64,000 nucleotides of DNA from UBA947 sp031550975 (GTDB taxonomy: Bacteria; Cyanobacteriota; Vampirovibrionia; Gastranaerophilales; Gastranaerophilaceae), in NCBI GenBank assembly GCA_031550975.1, contig JAVBOC010000005.1, positions 62,001 through 126,000 on the forward strand, read 5' to 3'. Positions 62,535-64,000 of this stretch are shown here, piece by piece. Within the stretch, counting starts at the first letter, position 1; the number at the start of each line of letters is the position of its first letter. Made by a program: the position numbers and the translations under genes. Under the pieces are notes generated by a model that searched no databases, was not told the origin of the DNA, and saw nothing but the letters and a program-made list of their open reading frames with translations.

Positions 62535-62819
62535 TTATTCTAATATTCCTAGTGCATCTTTAATCGACAAAATTTTCATTAAATCGCTGCCAATTTTAAT
62601 GTCTGTGCCTGCATATTTTGCATAAAGTACGATATCGCCGACTTTAACATCAAGCGGTTTTCTGTCGCCTTTTTCTGTTAAGTCGCCAAGTCCAACTGCA
62701 ATAACTTCGCCTTTTTGCGGCTTTTCTTTTGCGCTATCGGGAATAAAAATTCCGCCGTTTGTTTGTTCGCTTTCTTCAATTACCTTGATAACAATTCTGT
62801 CGCCTAAAGGTTTAATCAT
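62535..62819 (-). CDS. groES: Co-chaperonin GroES
   Basis: Lid of the GroEL chamber. At 94 residues it is full length: KPLGDRIVIKV at the start, then the mobile loop EEQTNGGIFIPDSAKEKP-like region, VIAVGLGD and the C-terminal DLMKILSIKDALGILE. GGAGGAAAAGTT is a strong ribosome site, and TATAAT lies about 35 bases upstream. No CIRCE inverted repeat, so regulation differs from the HrcA type, or the operator is not obvious. Confidence 0.98.
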   Translation of the reverse strand: MIKPLGDRIVIKVIEESEQTNGGIFIPDSAKEKPQKGEVIAVGLGDLTEKGDRKPLDVKVGDIVLYAKYAGTDIKIGSDLMKILSIKDALGILE

Positions 62820-62948
62820 AACTTTTCCTCCATAATTAATATAAGAAGATTATAGAACAAACATGGCGCGCTCATGCAATTATTAATGAAAAATTAATTA
62901 TTTATAGCGTATCCCTGACAGGGTAATAACTTGAAATTTTGTTCGTGC

Positions 62949-62954
62949 TACAAT
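62949..62954 (+). promoter_or_regulatory. Extended -10 box of the substrate-binding protein, leaderless arrangement
   Basis: TGCTACAAT ends six bases before the ATG at 62961; no ribosome-binding site. Confidence 0.55.
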
Positions 62955-62960
62955 CAAAAA

Positions 62961-64000
62961 ATGAAGCGGATTGGGTATCTTATTTTAACGGTTATATTTG
63001 TGTTGTTGTTTGCGAAAGCTTGCGTGCACAGAGATTTGAGGGGAAACACGAGCGTTGCACCGAACCATTCCGGTTCTTCACCGACGCAAGAAGTTCAATT
63101 TCCGCCACAGGCAAAAACGGTTACTGTTAATGGCGTTGACTATTTGCAATCTCAAGCACCTGTGGGAGAATTTGGCTGCAGTGTAATTATGTCAGTAATT
63201 GGCGAAGGTCCAAAGACCTTCAATCCGTTTAACACCAAGGACTCCACGTCTTCCACAATGGCAGACGCGATGTATGACGGGCTTGTGACGACTGACCCGC
63301 AAACCGGAGAAACCATCCCAAAACTTGCTAAGTCATTTGAAATTAAAGGGAATGATTATATTGTTCATTTGCGCCGCGGGATAAAGTGGTCGGACGGCAA
63401 ACCGATTACAGCAGATGATGTTATTTTTACCTGGCAAAATATTATCCTGAATGGTTTTGGAAACACCTCAACGCGTGATTCTATAGTGATTGACGGCAAG
63501 CTTCCGACTGTTAAAAAGATTGATGATTACACGATTGTTTTTACGACGCCCGCGCCTTTTGCACCGTTTGTGAGAAACCTCGGAACGCCGATTGCGCCAA
63601 AACACGTTTTTGCGCCCGCTGTGAAAAAAGGCAAACCATATTTTGAAACATTCTTTTCAACTAACGCTGATCCGAAAAAGTTCGTGGTGTCAGGTGCGTT
63701 TAAATTGGTGGAATATGTGCCCGCGCAGCGCGTGGTTTATGAGCGCAACCCAAATTACTATATAACTAATACAAAAAACGAAAAGCTGCCTTACCTTGAT
63801 AAATTGGTCTACTTAATTGTGGGTGATTTAAACAACGAAGTTTTAAAATTTGAGGGTGGTGAAATTGATGTGATTAGCTTGCGTGGAGCGAATGTAGCGC
63901 GTTTTAAAGAACGTGAAAAACGTTCGGACTATGCCATTTATAACCTTGGTGCGGATACCGGCACGATGTATTTGTCGATGAATTTGAACGACCGAAAAAA
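62961..64000 (+). CDS. Peptide-type ABC transporter substrate-binding protein (partial)
   Basis: The open frame runs off the right edge after about 346 codons. It is an extracytoplasmic solute-binding protein of family 5 (OppA/DppA type). The N-terminus is a hydrophobic leader with Cys at residue 21 (FVLLFAKAC), likely a lipoprotein signal. Family blocks are TFNPFNTKDS, MYDGLV, WSDGKPITADDVIFTW, SGAFKLVEYVPAQ and ERNPNYY. The permease and ATPase genes should follow outside the window. The start is supported by an extended -10 six bases upstream. Confidence 0.9.
   Translation, partial: MKRIGYLILTVIFVLLFAKACVHRDLRGNTSVAPNHSGSSPTQEVQFPPQAKTVTVNGVDYLQSQAPVGEFGCSVIMSVIGEGPKTFNPFNTKDSTSSTMADAMYDGLVTTDPQTGETIPKLAKSFEIKGNDYIVHLRRGIKWSDGKPITADDVIFTWQNIILNGFGNTSTRDSIVIDGKLPTVKKIDDYTIVFTTPAPFAPFVRNLGTPIAPKHVFAPAVKKGKPYFETFFSTNADPKKFVVSGAFKLVEYVPAQRVVYERNPNYYITNTKNEKLPYLDKLVYLIVGDLNNEVLKFEGGEIDVISLRGANVARFKEREKRSDYAIYNLGADTGTMYLSMNLNDRK

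Noticed and set aside
62820..62960. CIRCE operator upstream of groES
   Set aside because: No TTAGCACTC-N9-GAGTGCTAA-like inverted repeat is present on either strand.
1..64000. CRISPR array, prophage or transposase genes
   Set aside because: No regular spacer-repeat pattern, phage structural gene or transposase was found; repeats seen are short and dispersed.

Overview
The window looks like chromosomal DNA of a diderm, fermentative, probably gut-associated anaerobe. My best placement is the non-photosynthetic cyanobacterial class Vampirovibrionia (Melainabacteria, order Gastranaerophilales). Envelope genes for lipid A and LPS transport (LpxI, LpxB, an LptD-like barrel, an LptF/G permease) and for Mla-type lipid transport (MlaE, MlaF, MlaA) show an outer membrane. 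HydE suggests hydrogen metabolism. The placement is inference from gene content and from many lineage-type proteins with a short N-terminal Phe-Gly motif; no rRNA gene is present.

Layout. 1-5700: Mla-type ABC transporter (minus), PadR regulator, DUF512 radical SAM protein, a small secreted protein, a coiled protein and an LptF/G permease. 5800-9012: accessory-looking small and lineage-specific proteins, including two tandem paralogues with the FG motif. 9030-18560 (minus): a complete de novo UMP operon, pyrK-pyrD-pyrE-pyrB-pyrC-(pyrF-carA fusion)-carB, with an attenuator-like hairpin before the first gene. 18667-24738: a 2,023-residue multidomain protein that is the most unusual gene here. 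24811-35774: mnmG, a dGTPase-like HD protein, a lineage-specific membrane protein, then an envelope cluster (lpxB, DUF3137, lpxI, lptD-like, M23 peptidase, a 34-residue membrane peptide). 35969-42468: ATPase-TPR protein, rsmG, a TonB-like protein, a hydrolase/phosphoribosyltransferase pair and typA. 42565-48328: a Pmp-like autotransporter divergent from an MlaA-hydrolase fusion. 48526-52932: tRNA-Ser, thiG, a bifunctional-nuclease-family protein, small proteins and a large membrane FG protein. 53195-56103: trmFO and an anti-sigma/ECF sigma/Cys-rich periplasmic protein cassette. 56099-57371: an unassigned two-gene unit. 57482-60630: hydE-cysK and two FG proteins, with a displaced second copy of the cysK 3' end. 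60796-64000: groEL-groES and the start of a peptide-type ABC substrate-binding protein.

Three themes stand out. First, a family of otherwise unrelated proteins shares a short N-terminal N-x-(P/T/Q)-x-F-G type motif, some with the shared upstream word TAACTAGCAAA. Second, the 2,023-residue protein appears to combine a lyase domain of the OspF/SpvC/LanKC type, a tandem repeat block and a C-terminal HExxH metallopeptidase-like domain. Third, at least six genes have a TATAAT-like box exactly six bases before the ATG, which predicts leaderless mRNAs. Several families of dispersed intergenic repeats are present; one has entered the coding sequence of the CarA domain, whose glutaminase His is also replaced by Ser.
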